Assembly (NCBI RefSeq): GCF_004328645.1
Contig: NZ_CP031395.1
Span: 3,758,246 to 3,822,245 of the forward strand
Length of the DNA: 64,000 nt
Origin: Hylemonella gracilis
GTDB lineage: Bacteria; Pseudomonadota; Gammaproteobacteria; Burkholderiales; Burkholderiaceae_C
Direction of reading: 5' to 3'
Both the position numbers and the translations under genes were made by a program. The first letter of the stretch is position 1. Each line of letters starts with the position of its first letter. This document shows, one piece after another, positions 1-8,922 of this stretch. The notes beneath the pieces are model-generated. The model was given only the letters and a program-made list of their open reading frames with translations. It was not told the DNA's origin and did no database searches.

Positions 1-157
1 CGCGCTGCATGCCCCGGTTCAACCGGTCGGCAAAGAAACTCACTGCCGTCAGCGTCGCCACGGCCAGCGTGACGGCCAGCAACAAAAGACGCAGTTGCCC
101 GGCGCGCCAGTCACGCCGCAGGTTGGTGACACCCAAACGGAGGAAGGAAATAGTCAT
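1..157 (-). CDS. ABC transporter permease, N-terminal fragment
   Basis: Only the first 52 codons are in the window; the gene runs off the left edge. The start is the ATG at 157, and the reading MTISFLRLGVTNLRRDWRAG leads into a leucine-rich stretch that would form the first membrane helix. A short cytoplasmic lead with LGxxNLRRDWRAG before the first helix is typical of FtsX/YbbP-type permeases of the MacB-like ABC class, which work with a separate ATPase in export or lipoprotein handling. The partner ATPase cannot be seen. Family assignment rests on the N-terminus alone, so substrate is unknown. Confidence 0.6.
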   Translation of the reverse strand, partial: MTISFLRLGVTNLRRDWRAGQLRLLLLAVTLAVATLTAVSFFADRLNRGMQR

Positions 158-227
158 GGGCGCTTACCTTAGCCGATTTGCCCAGGCCCACGGCGGGCAA
201 GGGTGAATCCGCGCCACCGCCGAATGC

Positions 228-1196
228 TCAGCGTTGCAAGGCACCGCTGTGGGCGGCCGCGTGGCTCAACCATTCTGGGTCCTGGGCCAGGGCCAAGGCG
301 GCTTCCAGCGGACGCGAGCGCCGGTCTTGCGTATTGCGCGCCGGGTTCTGTACCATGAAACCGATCGGCGTCTGCATGGTGGGGTTGCCCAGGGGGCGGG
401 CTTCCAACTCACCGTACGCGCGCACCGCGCCCACCAGGGCGCCGGGCATGATGCAGCTGACCGAGCCGCTGAGCGCGGCCAGGGCCAGGCTGAGCACGGA
501 ATTGGTCTCCATCACCGGCCGCACCCGCATGCCCGCCTGCCCGAAGGCGCCGTCCAGGATGTGGCGGTTGTACATCTCCGGGCTCATCAGGCACAGCGGC
601 AAGGCGGCGGCCTCGCGCCAGTCCATGGGCGGACCGAAACGCAGGCCGGCGCCGGACGCCGGAACATCGGCGCCAACCTCGATCCGTCGCACCAGGAAAT
701 AGTGCTCGGCATACTGGGGCAGGGACTGCAGCGCGCCGGGGCGGACACGCTCGATGAACCCCAGGCCCATGTCCAGCGTCAGGTCTTCCAGGCCGGATTC
801 GATTTCCTGCGAGCTCATGGACCGCATCACGGGCGTGATGCCCTGGTGACGGGCCTGCAGCATCGCGGCGAAACGCGCCGCGATCGGCTCGGCCGAAGGC
901 ACGACACCGATGCCCAGCCGGCCCTGGATGCGTCCGCCCACGCTTTTCAAGTCCTGCTTGAGCAGTTGTTCCTCGCGCAGCATGCGGCGAGCGCTCTCCA
1001 GCAAGCGCTCGCCCTCGGGCGTGAAGCCGACAAAGGTGCGACTGCGGCGCACGATGGGGCTGCCGAATTCCTCCTCCAGCGCACGCAAGGCGTTGGACAA
1101 CGCTGGCTGGGTGACGAAACAAGCCTGTGCGGCGCGCGCGAAGTGCTTGTGCTCGTCGAGCGCGACCAGGTAGCGCATGGAAACCAGAAGATTCAT
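228..1196 (-). CDS. LysR-family transcriptional regulator
   Basis: A 322-residue LysR-type regulator. The N-terminal winged helix-turn-helix is clear (residues about 1-62, with HFARAAQACFVTQPALSNAL as recognition region), followed by the linker helix and a type 2 periplasmic-binding-like effector domain. The frame continues 25 codons upstream, but MNLLVSMRYLVALDEH is the usual start for this family, so ATG 1196 was chosen. LysR proteins bind DNA as tetramers and respond to a small metabolite. Its neighbour upstream, apbC, is co-oriented with about 110 bp between, so it is not obviously a divergent regulator; the target and ligand cannot be inferred from this window. Confidence 0.88.
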   Translation of the reverse strand: MNLLVSMRYLVALDEHKHFARAAQACFVTQPALSNALRALEEEFGSPIVRRSRTFVGFTPEGERLLESARRMLREEQLLKQDLKSVGGRIQGRLGIGVVPSAEPIAARFAAMLQARHQGITPVMRSMSSQEIESGLEDLTLDMGLGFIERVRPGALQSLPQYAEHYFLVRRIEVGADVPASGAGLRFGPPMDWREAAALPLCLMSPEMYNRHILDGAFGQAGMRVRPVMETNSVLSLALAALSGSVSCIMPGALVGAVRAYGELEARPLGNPTMQTPIGFMVQNPARNTQDRRSRPLEAALALAQDPEWLSHAAAHSGALQR

Positions 1197-1304
1197 GGCA
1201 GTGGCGGGGTGTCCGGTTTCAGCCGTGGCTGCGGGTGGTGGCCACCGTACATTGCGGTGGTGAGCAGGCAATCCACGGAGAAAAGCGTGCGGTCCGGCTT
1301 CAGC

Positions 1305-2408
1305 TCAGGTGTCTTTGGAAATCGTGATGCCAGGGAACTTGGCCGTGTAGTCCTTGTTGCGCGCGGCGATGGCCAGCGCGACTTGGCGCGCCACATTGCG
1401 GTAGATGCCCGCGACCTCGCTGTCCGGATCGGCCACCACGGTGGGCTTGCCACTGTCGGCCTGGATGCGGATCTGCATGCTCAGGGGCAACGCGCCCAGA
1501 TAGGGCATGCCCTGTTCCGCCGCCATGCGCTTGCCGCCGTCCACGCCAAAGATGTGCTCGATGTGGCCACAGTTGCTGCAGATGTGCACGGCCATGTTCT
1601 CGACCAGGCCCAGGATGGGCACACCCACCTTCTCGAACATGGCCACGCCCTTCTTCGCGTCCAGCAGGGCAATGTCCTGTGGCGTGGTGACGATGACGGC
1701 GCCCGTCACGGGCACGCGCTGCGACAGCGTGAGTTGGATGTCGCCAGTGCCGGGCGGCATGTCGACGATGAGGTAATCCAGATCGTTCCAGTTGGTCTGG
1801 CGCAGCATCTGCTCCAGCGCCTGGGTGGCCATGGGGCCGCGCCAGACCATGGCCTGGTCCGGATCGACCAGCAGGCCGATGGACATGACCTGCACGCCAT
1901 GGTTCTGCATGGGGTTCATGGTTTTGCCATCCGTGCTCTCGGGCCGGCCCGAGACGCCCATCATCATGGTCTGGCTGGGGCCGTAGATATCGGCATCCAG
2001 CAAGCCCACGCGCGCGCCCTCGGCGGCCAGCGCCAGCGCCAGATTGGCCGCCGTGGTGCTCTTACCCACGCCGCCCTTGCCCGAGGCCACGGCCACGATG
2101 TTGCGCACGCCCGGCAGCAGTTGCACGCCGCGCTGGACCGCGTGCGCCACGACCTTGGTCTGGATATTGACAGAGACGTTGCTCACCCCCTCGACCCGCC
2201 GCACGGCGGCGATCAGCGCCGCGCGCAGGGCCGGGTGCTGGCTTTTGGCCGGATAAGCGAGTTCGATCTCGAACGACACGTCGCTGCCGCCAGCGCCCGC
2301 GCCGATGGCGAGGTTCCTGACTTGCTTGCCCGACACGAAATCCTTGCCCGTGTTGGGGTCGACCACTTGTTGCAAGGCCTGCTGGACGGCCTGTTCTGTC
2401 ACTGCCAT
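1305..2408 (-). CDS. apbC: Iron-sulfur cluster carrier protein ApbC/Mrp
   Basis: A 367-residue Mrp/NBP35-family P-loop ATPase that carries and transfers Fe-S clusters in the cytoplasm. Residues about 1-90 form a MIP18-like (DUF59) domain; the deviant Walker A GKGGVGKS lies at residues 110-117, followed by DADIYGPSQ and the VDMPPGTGD Walker B-like segment. The metal-binding pair CSNC sits near residue 280. Length and domain order are normal for the family. It faces away from the patatin gene, with about 130 bp between the two start codons, which must hold both promoters. Confidence in family is very high; the clients are not visible here. Confidence 0.96.
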   Translation of the reverse strand: MAVTEQAVQQALQQVVDPNTGKDFVSGKQVRNLAIGAGAGGSDVSFEIELAYPAKSQHPALRAALIAAVRRVEGVSNVSVNIQTKVVAHAVQRGVQLLPGVRNIVAVASGKGGVGKSTTAANLALALAAEGARVGLLDADIYGPSQTMMMGVSGRPESTDGKTMNPMQNHGVQVMSIGLLVDPDQAMVWRGPMATQALEQMLRQTNWNDLDYLIVDMPPGTGDIQLTLSQRVPVTGAVIVTTPQDIALLDAKKGVAMFEKVGVPILGLVENMAVHICSNCGHIEHIFGVDGGKRMAAEQGMPYLGALPLSMQIRIQADSGKPTVVADPDSEVAGIYRNVARQVALAIAARNKDYTAKFPGITISKDT

Positions 2409-2538
2409 GTTCTTGCTTGGTTGCGCCTTGCGGCTGGAGTCGCGGAAAGGGCTGTAGTCTAGAGCCTGTCAAGGCCGCCCGCTGCGGACGTCCAAATCCC
2501 GCTCCCATCGTTTTCCCGCCCTCGCATAATGCAAGCCC

Positions 2539-3810
2539 ATGGCTGAAGTGACCCGCGCCAACGGCAACAACCCCGCTCCCACCCACGGCTTGCCCCATGT
2601 GGGCCTTTTGCTGACCGGCGGCGGCGCGCGCGCCGCCTACCAGGTCGGCGTGCTGCAGGCCATCGTCGAACTGCGTCGCAAGCACCAGCCCCCTCCGCCC
2701 GGATCGCCGCAGAACACGCCGCAACCCAGCCCCTTTTCCATCATCACCGGCACCTCGGCCGGGGCCATCAACGCCGCGGCCCTGGCCTGCAGCGCCGACG
2801 ACTTCCGTCTCGCCGTGACCCGCCTGTCGCGGGTCTGGTCGCACTTCGAGGCCGGGCATGTCTACGGCGCGGACACCCTGAGCGTGCTGCGCACGGGCGC
2901 GCGCTGGATGAGCCTGATCTCCATGGGCTGGATGGTGGCGCGCTGGCGGCGCATCAAGCCGCGCTCCCTGCTGGACAACAGCCCCCTGGCCGCGCTGCTC
3001 AACCGCATGATCCCGCTGGAACGCCTGCCTGGCCTGATCGAGCAGGGGCATCTGCAGGCCCTGGCGGTCACGGCGTCCAGCTACAGCTCGGGCAACCACG
3101 TCACCTTCTTCGAAGGGGCGCAACACCTGCAGCCCTGGATGCGCTCGCAGCGCCTGGCCGTGCGCGCGCCCATCACCCGCGAGCACCTGCTGGCCTCCTC
3201 GGCCATTCCCTTCATCTTCCCGGCCCAGCCGTTGCCCATCCACGACAACATCGAGTACTTCGGCGACGGATCCATGCGCCAGACCGCGCCGATCGCGCCC
3301 GCCATCCACCTGGGCGCGGAACGCATCCTCGTGATCGGCGCGGGCCGCATGAGTGAGCCAGCCGACACCCTGGTGCCGGCACCAGCCATCAGCTACCCCT
3401 CGCTCGCGCAGATCGCGGGCCATGCCATGTCCAGCATCTTCCTGGACTCGCTGGCCGTGGACATCGAACGCATCCTGCGCATCAACCAAACCCTGAGCCT
3501 CATTCCCGGCGAGGCACGCAAGGCCAGCAGCCTGCGTCCGGTCGAGCTTCTCGTGATTTCCCCCTCGGAACGCATCGACCAGATCGCCGCCGAGCACACC
3601 CAGGACCTGCCACACATGGTGCGCGCGCTGCTGGGCGCGCTGGGCGCCGACCCCTCGGCCACGAACCACGGCAAGGTCAGCGCCAACAGCGGTGCGCTGA
3701 CCAGCTACCTGCTGTTCGAAGCCGCCTTCACCCGCGAGCTCATGGCCCTGGGCCACAAAGACGCCATGCAGCAGGAAGAAGCGATCCGCAAGTTCTTCGA
3801 CTGGGCCTGA
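2539..3810 (+). CDS. Patatin-like phospholipase
   Basis: A 423-residue patatin-family lipid acyl hydrolase with a Ser-Asp dyad. The oxyanion-hole motif [11 protein letters not shown] is at residues 27-37, the nucleophile elbow GTSAG at 71-75 (Ser73), and the catalytic Asp in DGS at residues 243-245 (the family usually has DGG or DGA). A proline-rich insert between oxyanion hole and elbow (residues 51-65) is a local oddity. No signal peptide is visible, so a cytoplasmic or membrane-peripheral enzyme is expected. It is followed by a chemoreceptor gene after an 88-bp gap with no clear terminator. Substrate (phospholipid versus lysophospholipid) is unknown. Confidence 0.92.
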   Translation: MAEVTRANGNNPAPTHGLPHVGLLLTGGGARAAYQVGVLQAIVELRRKHQPPPPGSPQNTPQPSPFSIITGTSAGAINAAALACSADDFRLAVTRLSRVWSHFEAGHVYGADTLSVLRTGARWMSLISMGWMVARWRRIKPRSLLDNSPLAALLNRMIPLERLPGLIEQGHLQALAVTASSYSSGNHVTFFEGAQHLQPWMRSQRLAVRAPITREHLLASSAIPFIFPAQPLPIHDNIEYFGDGSMRQTAPIAPAIHLGAERILVIGAGRMSEPADTLVPAPAISYPSLAQIAGHAMSSIFLDSLAVDIERILRINQTLSLIPGEARKASSLRPVELLVISPSERIDQIAAEHTQDLPHMVRALLGALGADPSATNHGKVSANSGALTSYLLFEAAFTRELMALGHKDAMQQEEAIRKFFDWA

Positions 3811-3898
3811 CACCGGCCGCCCTCGCACACGCAAACACCACGCCATCCTCTCACGCCGCTCTGAACTCGTCATCCGCCCTCGCCAACCGCCCGAAAAA

Positions 3899-5470
3899 AT
3901 GTCCCTCAAGAACCTGTCCGTCACCGCCAAACTGTTCCTGGGCTTCGGCCTGCTGCTGAGTTTGAGCGTGCTCATCGCCTGCTCGGGCTTTTTCGGCCTG
4001 GCCGCGTCCAAGGAGTCCATGCGTCGCCTCAAGGTCTACGGCGGCATGTATGACCAGACCGTGGCTGCCCGTGACGCCAATTTTTCCTTTGCGCTCGACC
4101 GCGACCGCGCCCACCTTGCCCCACACGCCGAGGCCGTGCGCCAGATTGAACAGGCGCTGCGGGACATCGTGGCCGAGATCGCCGCCGACAAAGGCTGGGC
4201 CAAGGCCGACAGCCCCTGGGTGAGCGCGCTGAGCGCGCGGTTGCGCGACTACGCGGCGGAACATGGGCAGACCCTGAGCCTGGGGGACGAGGCCCGGATC
4301 ACGACCGGGCTGCGCGCGCTCAACGCGCGCATGCTCGATCTACAGAACGAGATCAACGTCCATTACTCGGAGGAAGAAGCGCGCCTGGAACGCACCAGCG
4401 TCACGGCCAACTGGCTGCTGGGCCTGACCACCCTGGTCTCGCTGGCGGCCGGCCTGGTGCTGGCCTTGTTGATCGCGCGCCAGATCGTGCAACCCCTGCA
4501 CGAAGCCCTGCGGGTGGGCCGCCTCGTCGCCGACGGCGACCTGACGGTGCGCGTGAGCAGCGACCGCAAGGACGAACTGGGTGAACTGACCCGGGTGCTG
4601 GCCTCGGTCGTGCAGGGCCTGCACGGGATGATCGACAAGATCCGGGTGGGTGCCATCGAAATCCACGGTGCCACGGGACAGATCGTGGGCGGCGGCAAGC
4701 ACCTGTCGGAACGCACCATGCAACAGGCGGCGGCGCTGGAAGAGACCCGCGCGGCGCTGGAGCAACTGGGCAGCATCATCGAGCAGACGGTCACGCACAC
4801 AGGCCAGGCGCAGGGCCTGACCGAGAGCGCCAAGGACATCGTGCGGCAGAACGGCGAGACCATGGCCTCGGTCACGGCGAGCATGGCGGAAATCAACCGC
4901 TCGTCGAAGAAGATGTTCGAGATCATCAACGTGATCGAGGGCATCGCCTTCCAGACCAATCTGCTCGCGCTCAACGCCGCCGTCGAAGCCGCTCGGGCCG
5001 GTGAACAGGGTCGCGGCTTCGCGGTGGTGGCTGGCGAGGTGCGCGCGCTGGCCGGGCGCAGCGGCTCGGCGGCCAAGGAAATCCGCGAACTCATCACCGG
5101 CAGCGTCGCCCAGGCCGACCACGGCGCGACCCTGGTCGGTTCGGCCAACACGGCGATGCAAGAGATGGTGGCGAACGTGGAGGAGATGCGCGCGTTGATG
5201 GGCCGCATCGCCCAGGCCAGCCGCCAGCAGCACCAGGACATCGGTCAATCCAACCGCGCGATGGCGCAGATCGACGCCACCACCCAGCAGAACGCAGCCC
5301 TGGTCGAGGAATCCGCCTCGGCCGCGGCGGCACTGGAGCAGCAGGCCCGGGTGTTGTCCCAGGCGGTCGGCGCCTTCCGCCTCGCGACGGGCACACCCCT
5401 CGCCGGCCTGACCGGGTCCGCCCCGGCCGCGCTCGTGCGGCGCGAAGAGCGGCTGGCACTGCCGGCCTGA
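3899..5470 (+). CDS. Methyl-accepting chemotaxis protein
   Basis: A 523-residue transmembrane chemoreceptor. It has an N-terminal helix (about residues 11-33), a periplasmic four-helix-bundle-like sensor of about 145 residues, a second helix near 180-197, a HAMP domain and a cytoplasmic signalling coiled coil. The hairpin tip that contacts CheA and CheW is present ([20 protein letters not shown]). It would relay ligand binding to flagellar motor control. No chemotaxis kinase genes are nearby, so it is an orphan receptor. The ligand is not deducible. The C-terminus is an Ala/Leu/Arg-rich tail rather than the CheR-docking pentapeptide. Confidence 0.95.
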   Translation: MSLKNLSVTAKLFLGFGLLLSLSVLIACSGFFGLAASKESMRRLKVYGGMYDQTVAARDANFSFALDRDRAHLAPHAEAVRQIEQALRDIVAEIAADKGWAKADSPWVSALSARLRDYAAEHGQTLSLGDEARITTGLRALNARMLDLQNEINVHYSEEEARLERTSVTANWLLGLTTLVSLAAGLVLALLIARQIVQPLHEALRVGRLVADGDLTVRVSSDRKDELGELTRVLASVVQGLHGMIDKIRVGAIEIHGATGQIVGGGKHLSERTMQQAAALEETRAALEQLGSIIEQTVTHTGQAQGLTESAKDIVRQNGETMASVTASMAEINRSSKKMFEIINVIEGIAFQTNLLALNAAVEAARAGEQGRGFAVVAGEVRALAGRSGSAAKEIRELITGSVAQADHGATLVGSANTAMQEMVANVEEMRALMGRIAQASRQQHQDIGQSNRAMAQIDATTQQNAALVEESASAAAALEQQARVLSQAVGAFRLATGTPLAGLTGSAPAALVRREERLALPA

Positions 5471-5601
5471 CCCCCCGGCCCGCCATGGCCCTGGGTGGGG
5501 CCGCCTTGCACCGGCCACACGAGGGACAAGGCCAGGAGAACAGCGGCCTCGGAAACCGGCCCGATAAAATCGCCGGTTCCCCGCCGAGGACGCACCCAAG
5601 G

Positions 5602-7764
5602 ATGCCCATGCCCCGCAAGCTTTTTGTCACCACCGCCCTGCCCTACGCCAACGGCAACTTCCACATCGGCCACATCATGGAGTACATCCAGGCCGACATC
5701 TGGGTGCGGTTCCAGCGCATGCAGGGCCACGACGTGAATTTCGTCGGCGCCGACGACACCCACGGCGCGCCCATCATGATCGCGGCTGAAAAAGCCGGCA
5801 AGACGCCGCAGCAGTTCGTGGCCGACATCGCGGCCGGCCGCAAGCCCTACCTCGAGGGCTTCCACATCGCCTTCGACAACTGGAGCAGCACCGACAGTCC
5901 TGAAAACCACGCGCTCGCCAAAGAGATCTACCTGGACCTCAAAGCCAACGGCCTGGTTTCCAGCAAGGTGGTAGAGCAGTTCTTCGACCCGCAGAAAAAC
6001 ATGTTTCTGCCGGACCGTTTCATCAAGGGCGAGTGCCCCAAGTGCGGATCGAAAGACCAGTACGGTGACAACTGCGAGGTCTGCGGCGCCGTCTATGCTC
6101 CGACCGATCTGAAAAACCCCTACTCCACGCTGTCAGGTGCCAAGCCGGTGCTCAAGAGTTCCGAGCATTTCTTCTTCAAGCTGTCCGACCCGCGCTGCGT
6201 GGCCTTCCTCGAACAATGGACGCAGGACGGCCGCTTGCAGCCCGAGGTGGCCAACAAGGTCAAGGAATGGTTCACCGTGCGCACCAACCCGGATGGCACG
6301 CAGAGCGAAGGCCTGGGCGACTGGGACATCTCGCGCGACGCGCCCTACTTCGGCATCGAGATCCCCGACGCGCCGGGCAAATACTTCTATGTCTGGCTGG
6401 ACGCGCCCGTGGGCTACCTCGCCTCATTGAAAAACTACCTGAACAAGACCGGCGTGGACTACGAGCAGTACATGGCCGACCCGGCGCTGGAGCAGGTCCA
6501 TTTCATCGGCAAGGACATCGTGACCTTCCACACCTTGTTCTGGCCCGCCATGCTGAAGTTCAGCGGCCGCAAGACGCCGGACCGTGTCTTCGTGCACGGC
6601 TTCCTGACCGTGAACAACGGCGAGAAGATGAGCAAGAGCCGGGGCACCGGCCTGGACCCGCTGAAGTACCTCTCACTGGGCATGAACCCCGAGTGGCTGC
6701 GCTATTACCTCGCGGCCAAGCTCTCGGGCAAGAACGAGGACATCGACTTCAACGCTGAAGACTTCATGGCCCGTGTTAACAGCGATCTGATCGGCAAATA
6801 CGTCAACATCGCCAGCCGGACCGCGCCCTTTTTCGCCAAGCACTTTGCAAACGAAATGCAGCCCATCAAGATGGGCAGCCTGCAAGGTGTGCCAGTTCCC
6901 GCAGACTCCGCTGGTTTCGCCGTCGCTTTAGCCCATAGTGCCGAAATCAAGACAGCACTGGACAGCCGTGAATTCAGCAAAGCTGTCCGTTTGATCATGG
7001 AAGTCGCGGATGCCATCAACAAGGAGTTTGATGGCTTCAAGCCATGGCTTCTGGCAAAAACGGCCGCGACCGATCCGGTCGCCAAAGAACAGCTGGCGCA
7101 AATTTGTGCCTCGTCGATTGCGGGCTTCAAAGCCCTCTCAATCTTTCTAAAACCCATCCTCCCCAAGCTGGTTTCTGAGGCAGAACAATTCTTGAACTGC
7201 CCCAACATGACTTGGGACGAGTTGGCCTTGCCTCTCGATCCGGCCCACTTCATTCCGCCCGGGCACAAATTCAATCCGGACAACTTCATTCCGCCTGGAC
7301 ATAAATTCAATGAGTTCAAGCCGTTGATGCAGCGCGTTGATGCCAAACAACTTGAGGCCCTGTTCGAACCGCCGGCCGCGCCGGAACCTGAGGCAGTCCT
7401 GCCTGGCGGAGAGCCCATCGCCGACACCATCACCATCGACGATTTCGCCAAGATCGACCTGCGCATCGCCAAGATCGTGAACTGCGAGGCGGTGGAAGGG
7501 TCGACCAAGCTGCTGCGTCTGACGCTGGACGTGGGCGAAGGCCGGATGCGGAATGTGTTTTCGGGAATCGCCAGCGCCTACAAGCCGGAAGACCTGATCG
7601 GCAAGCTCACCGTGATGGTGGCCAACCTCGCGCCGCGCAAGATGAAGTTCGGCGTCAGCGAAGGCATGGTGCTGGCCGCCAGCCACGCGGATGAAAAGGC
7701 CCAGCCCGGCATCCATGTGCTGGCCCCTTGGCCTGGCGCGCAGCCCGGCATGCGGGTGCACTGA
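5602..7764 (+). CDS. metG: Methionyl-tRNA synthetase
   Basis: A 720-residue class I aminoacyl-tRNA synthetase that charges tRNA-Met. Visible motifs are HIGH (in NFHIGHIME), two zinc-type CxxC knuckles (CPKC and CEVC), KMSKS, and a C-terminal EMAP/Trbp111-like tRNA-binding domain ([14 protein letters not shown] onward). The frame extends upstream to 5485, but [19 protein letters not shown] is the conserved start; ATG 5602 or 5608 could be used. Oddities: residues 549-572 are a tandem 12-residue duplication between the anticodon-binding domain and the C-terminal domain, and roughly 6830-7330 is visibly less GC-rich than the flanks. A long inverted repeat follows the gene. Confidence 0.97.
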   Translation: MPMPRKLFVTTALPYANGNFHIGHIMEYIQADIWVRFQRMQGHDVNFVGADDTHGAPIMIAAEKAGKTPQQFVADIAAGRKPYLEGFHIAFDNWSSTDSPENHALAKEIYLDLKANGLVSSKVVEQFFDPQKNMFLPDRFIKGECPKCGSKDQYGDNCEVCGAVYAPTDLKNPYSTLSGAKPVLKSSEHFFFKLSDPRCVAFLEQWTQDGRLQPEVANKVKEWFTVRTNPDGTQSEGLGDWDISRDAPYFGIEIPDAPGKYFYVWLDAPVGYLASLKNYLNKTGVDYEQYMADPALEQVHFIGKDIVTFHTLFWPAMLKFSGRKTPDRVFVHGFLTVNNGEKMSKSRGTGLDPLKYLSLGMNPEWLRYYLAAKLSGKNEDIDFNAEDFMARVNSDLIGKYVNIASRTAPFFAKHFANEMQPIKMGSLQGVPVPADSAGFAVALAHSAEIKTALDSREFSKAVRLIMEVADAINKEFDGFKPWLLAKTAATDPVAKEQLAQICASSIAGFKALSIFLKPILPKLVSEAEQFLNCPNMTWDELALPLDPAHFIPPGHKFNPDNFIPPGHKFNEFKPLMQRVDAKQLEALFEPPAAPEPEAVLPGGEPIADTITIDDFAKIDLRIAKIVNCEAVEGSTKLLRLTLDVGEGRMRNVFSGIASAYKPEDLIGKLTVMVANLAPRKMKFGVSEGMVLAASHADEKAQPGIHVLAPWPGAQPGMRVH
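7246..7317 (+). repeat. 36-bp tandem duplication inside metG
   Basis: Two adjacent 36-bp units (7246-7281 and 7282-7317) encode [12 protein letters not shown] and [12 protein letters not shown]. The period is exactly 12 codons, so the frame is kept. The second unit differs by a few third-position and terminal changes, so it is not an assembly stutter of identical sequence. It lies in the linker between the anticodon-binding and C-terminal tRNA-binding domains. Confidence 0.85.
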
Positions 7765-7785
7765 ATCTGCACGGCAGACGAAGAA

Positions 7786-7819
7786 AACGGGGCATACCGG
7801 ATCACTGGTATGCCCCGTT
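7786..7819 (+). terminator. 13-bp perfect hairpin after metG
   Basis: AACGGGGCATACC (7786-7798) pairs perfectly with GGTATGCCCCGTT (7807-7819) around an 8-nt loop, 22 bp after the metG stop. No T-run follows on the plus strand, so it may be a Rho-assisted terminator or mRNA 3'-end stabiliser rather than a classical intrinsic terminator. Confidence 0.7.
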
Positions 7820-8020
7820 CACCTGAGATAGCCGTGTGACAGCAGCTGGGATAAATGTAACCAAGCCAGCGCGCCCTGACCATCCCCACAAAGGGGGGGT
7901 CTTCAAGGCCTGTGAAAAAGTGCACGGTAATCCCCGACTCACGCGCGCGAAGATAAGGCGGGAAGCGGGTTTCCCCTTGTCATAAACTCGTGCTCACGCT
8001 TGGCCGCCGTGTTTTTGCCC

Positions 8021-8899
8021 ATGGTGCCGCGTCGCATGCCCCAGCCCCGGCCCGCCCATCTGCCGTTCTGGTGGACTGACATCCACCGCTCCCCCAGCGT
8101 GAACCTGCGCCTGGGCCTGTGCCTGTGCTTCATCGCCGGCGCGGCGAATGCGGGCGGTTTTCTCGCCATCGGGCAGTACACCTCCCATGTCACGGGCATG
8201 GTGTCGTCCATCGCGGACAACCTGGTGCTCGGCCATGTGGCCCTGGTGCTGGCCAGCCTGGCCGCCCTGCTGGCTTTCCTGGGCGGGGCCATGACCACGT
8301 CCCTGATGATCAACTGGTCCCGCCGCCGTCAACTGCGCAGCGCCTACGCCCGCCCCCTGCTGCTGGAAGCCGCTCTGCTGCTGATCTTCGGTGTCTTCGG
8401 GGCCTCGCTGCAGGCCTGGCCCTGGGCGCACGCGGGCCTGTTCACGCCACTGACCGTGCTGCTGCTGTGCTACCTGATGGGCCTGCAGAACGCCGTGATC
8501 ACCAAGGTTTCGCACGCCGAGATCCGGACCACCCACGTCACCGGCCTGGTGACGGACATCGGCATCGAGCTGGGCAAGCTGGTCTATCCCAACCGCTCGC
8601 CCATCCCGGGCCGGGTGCGAGCCAACCGGGCCAAGCTGCGCATCCACCTGCTATTGGTGACAGCCTTCCTGATGGGCGGCCTGATCGGGGCACTGGGTTT
8701 CAAGCACTGGGGGTACGCCACCACCTTGCCCCTGGCCGCGATGTTGACGCTGCTGGTCGCCGGCCCGCTGCTGCACGACCTGCGGCGCGGCCGCTGGGCG
8801 CCCCCCGCGCAGACGGATTGGCAAGCGTCCGAGCTGCTGCGCCCGGACCTGCCTCACCCCTCCGAGGCCGCCGCCCACCCCCAGAAACCCAGGCCATGA
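8021..8899 (+). CDS. DUF1275 (YoaK-type) membrane protein
   Basis: A 292-residue integral membrane protein with about six hydrophobic helices, matching DUF1275/YoaK proteins. The diagnostic opening is LGLCLCFIAGAANAGGFLAIGQYTSHVTGM, and a second TTHVTGLVTDIGIELG block follows at about residues 173-188. The role of the family is not established; a transporter-like function is often guessed. The frame opens with a TTG at 8000, but ATG 8021 (or 8036) is more likely; no convincing ribosome-binding site separates them. It is followed after 23 bp by a SulP transporter gene in the same direction, so the two may be co-transcribed. Confidence 0.85.
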   Translation: MVPRRMPQPRPAHLPFWWTDIHRSPSVNLRLGLCLCFIAGAANAGGFLAIGQYTSHVTGMVSSIADNLVLGHVALVLASLAALLAFLGGAMTTSLMINWSRRRQLRSAYARPLLLEAALLLIFGVFGASLQAWPWAHAGLFTPLTVLLLCYLMGLQNAVITKVSHAEIRTTHVTGLVTDIGIELGKLVYPNRSPIPGRVRANRAKLRIHLLLVTAFLMGGLIGALGFKHWGYATTLPLAAMLTLLVAGPLLHDLRRGRWAPPAQTDWQASELLRPDLPHPSEAAAHPQKPRP

Positions 8900-8922
8900 C
8901 CTAGGCCATCGGCCGACCCACC

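Noticed and set aside
234-2462. 742-residue plus-strand open frame opposite LysR and apbC.
   Set aside because: It is the complement of two clearly coding genes in high-GC DNA; its composition is His/Gln/Arg/Ala-rich with no family-like motif.
2062-4032. 656-residue minus-strand open frame opposite the patatin gene.
   Set aside because: Shadow frame; it also overlaps the start of apbC and has no recognisable motif.
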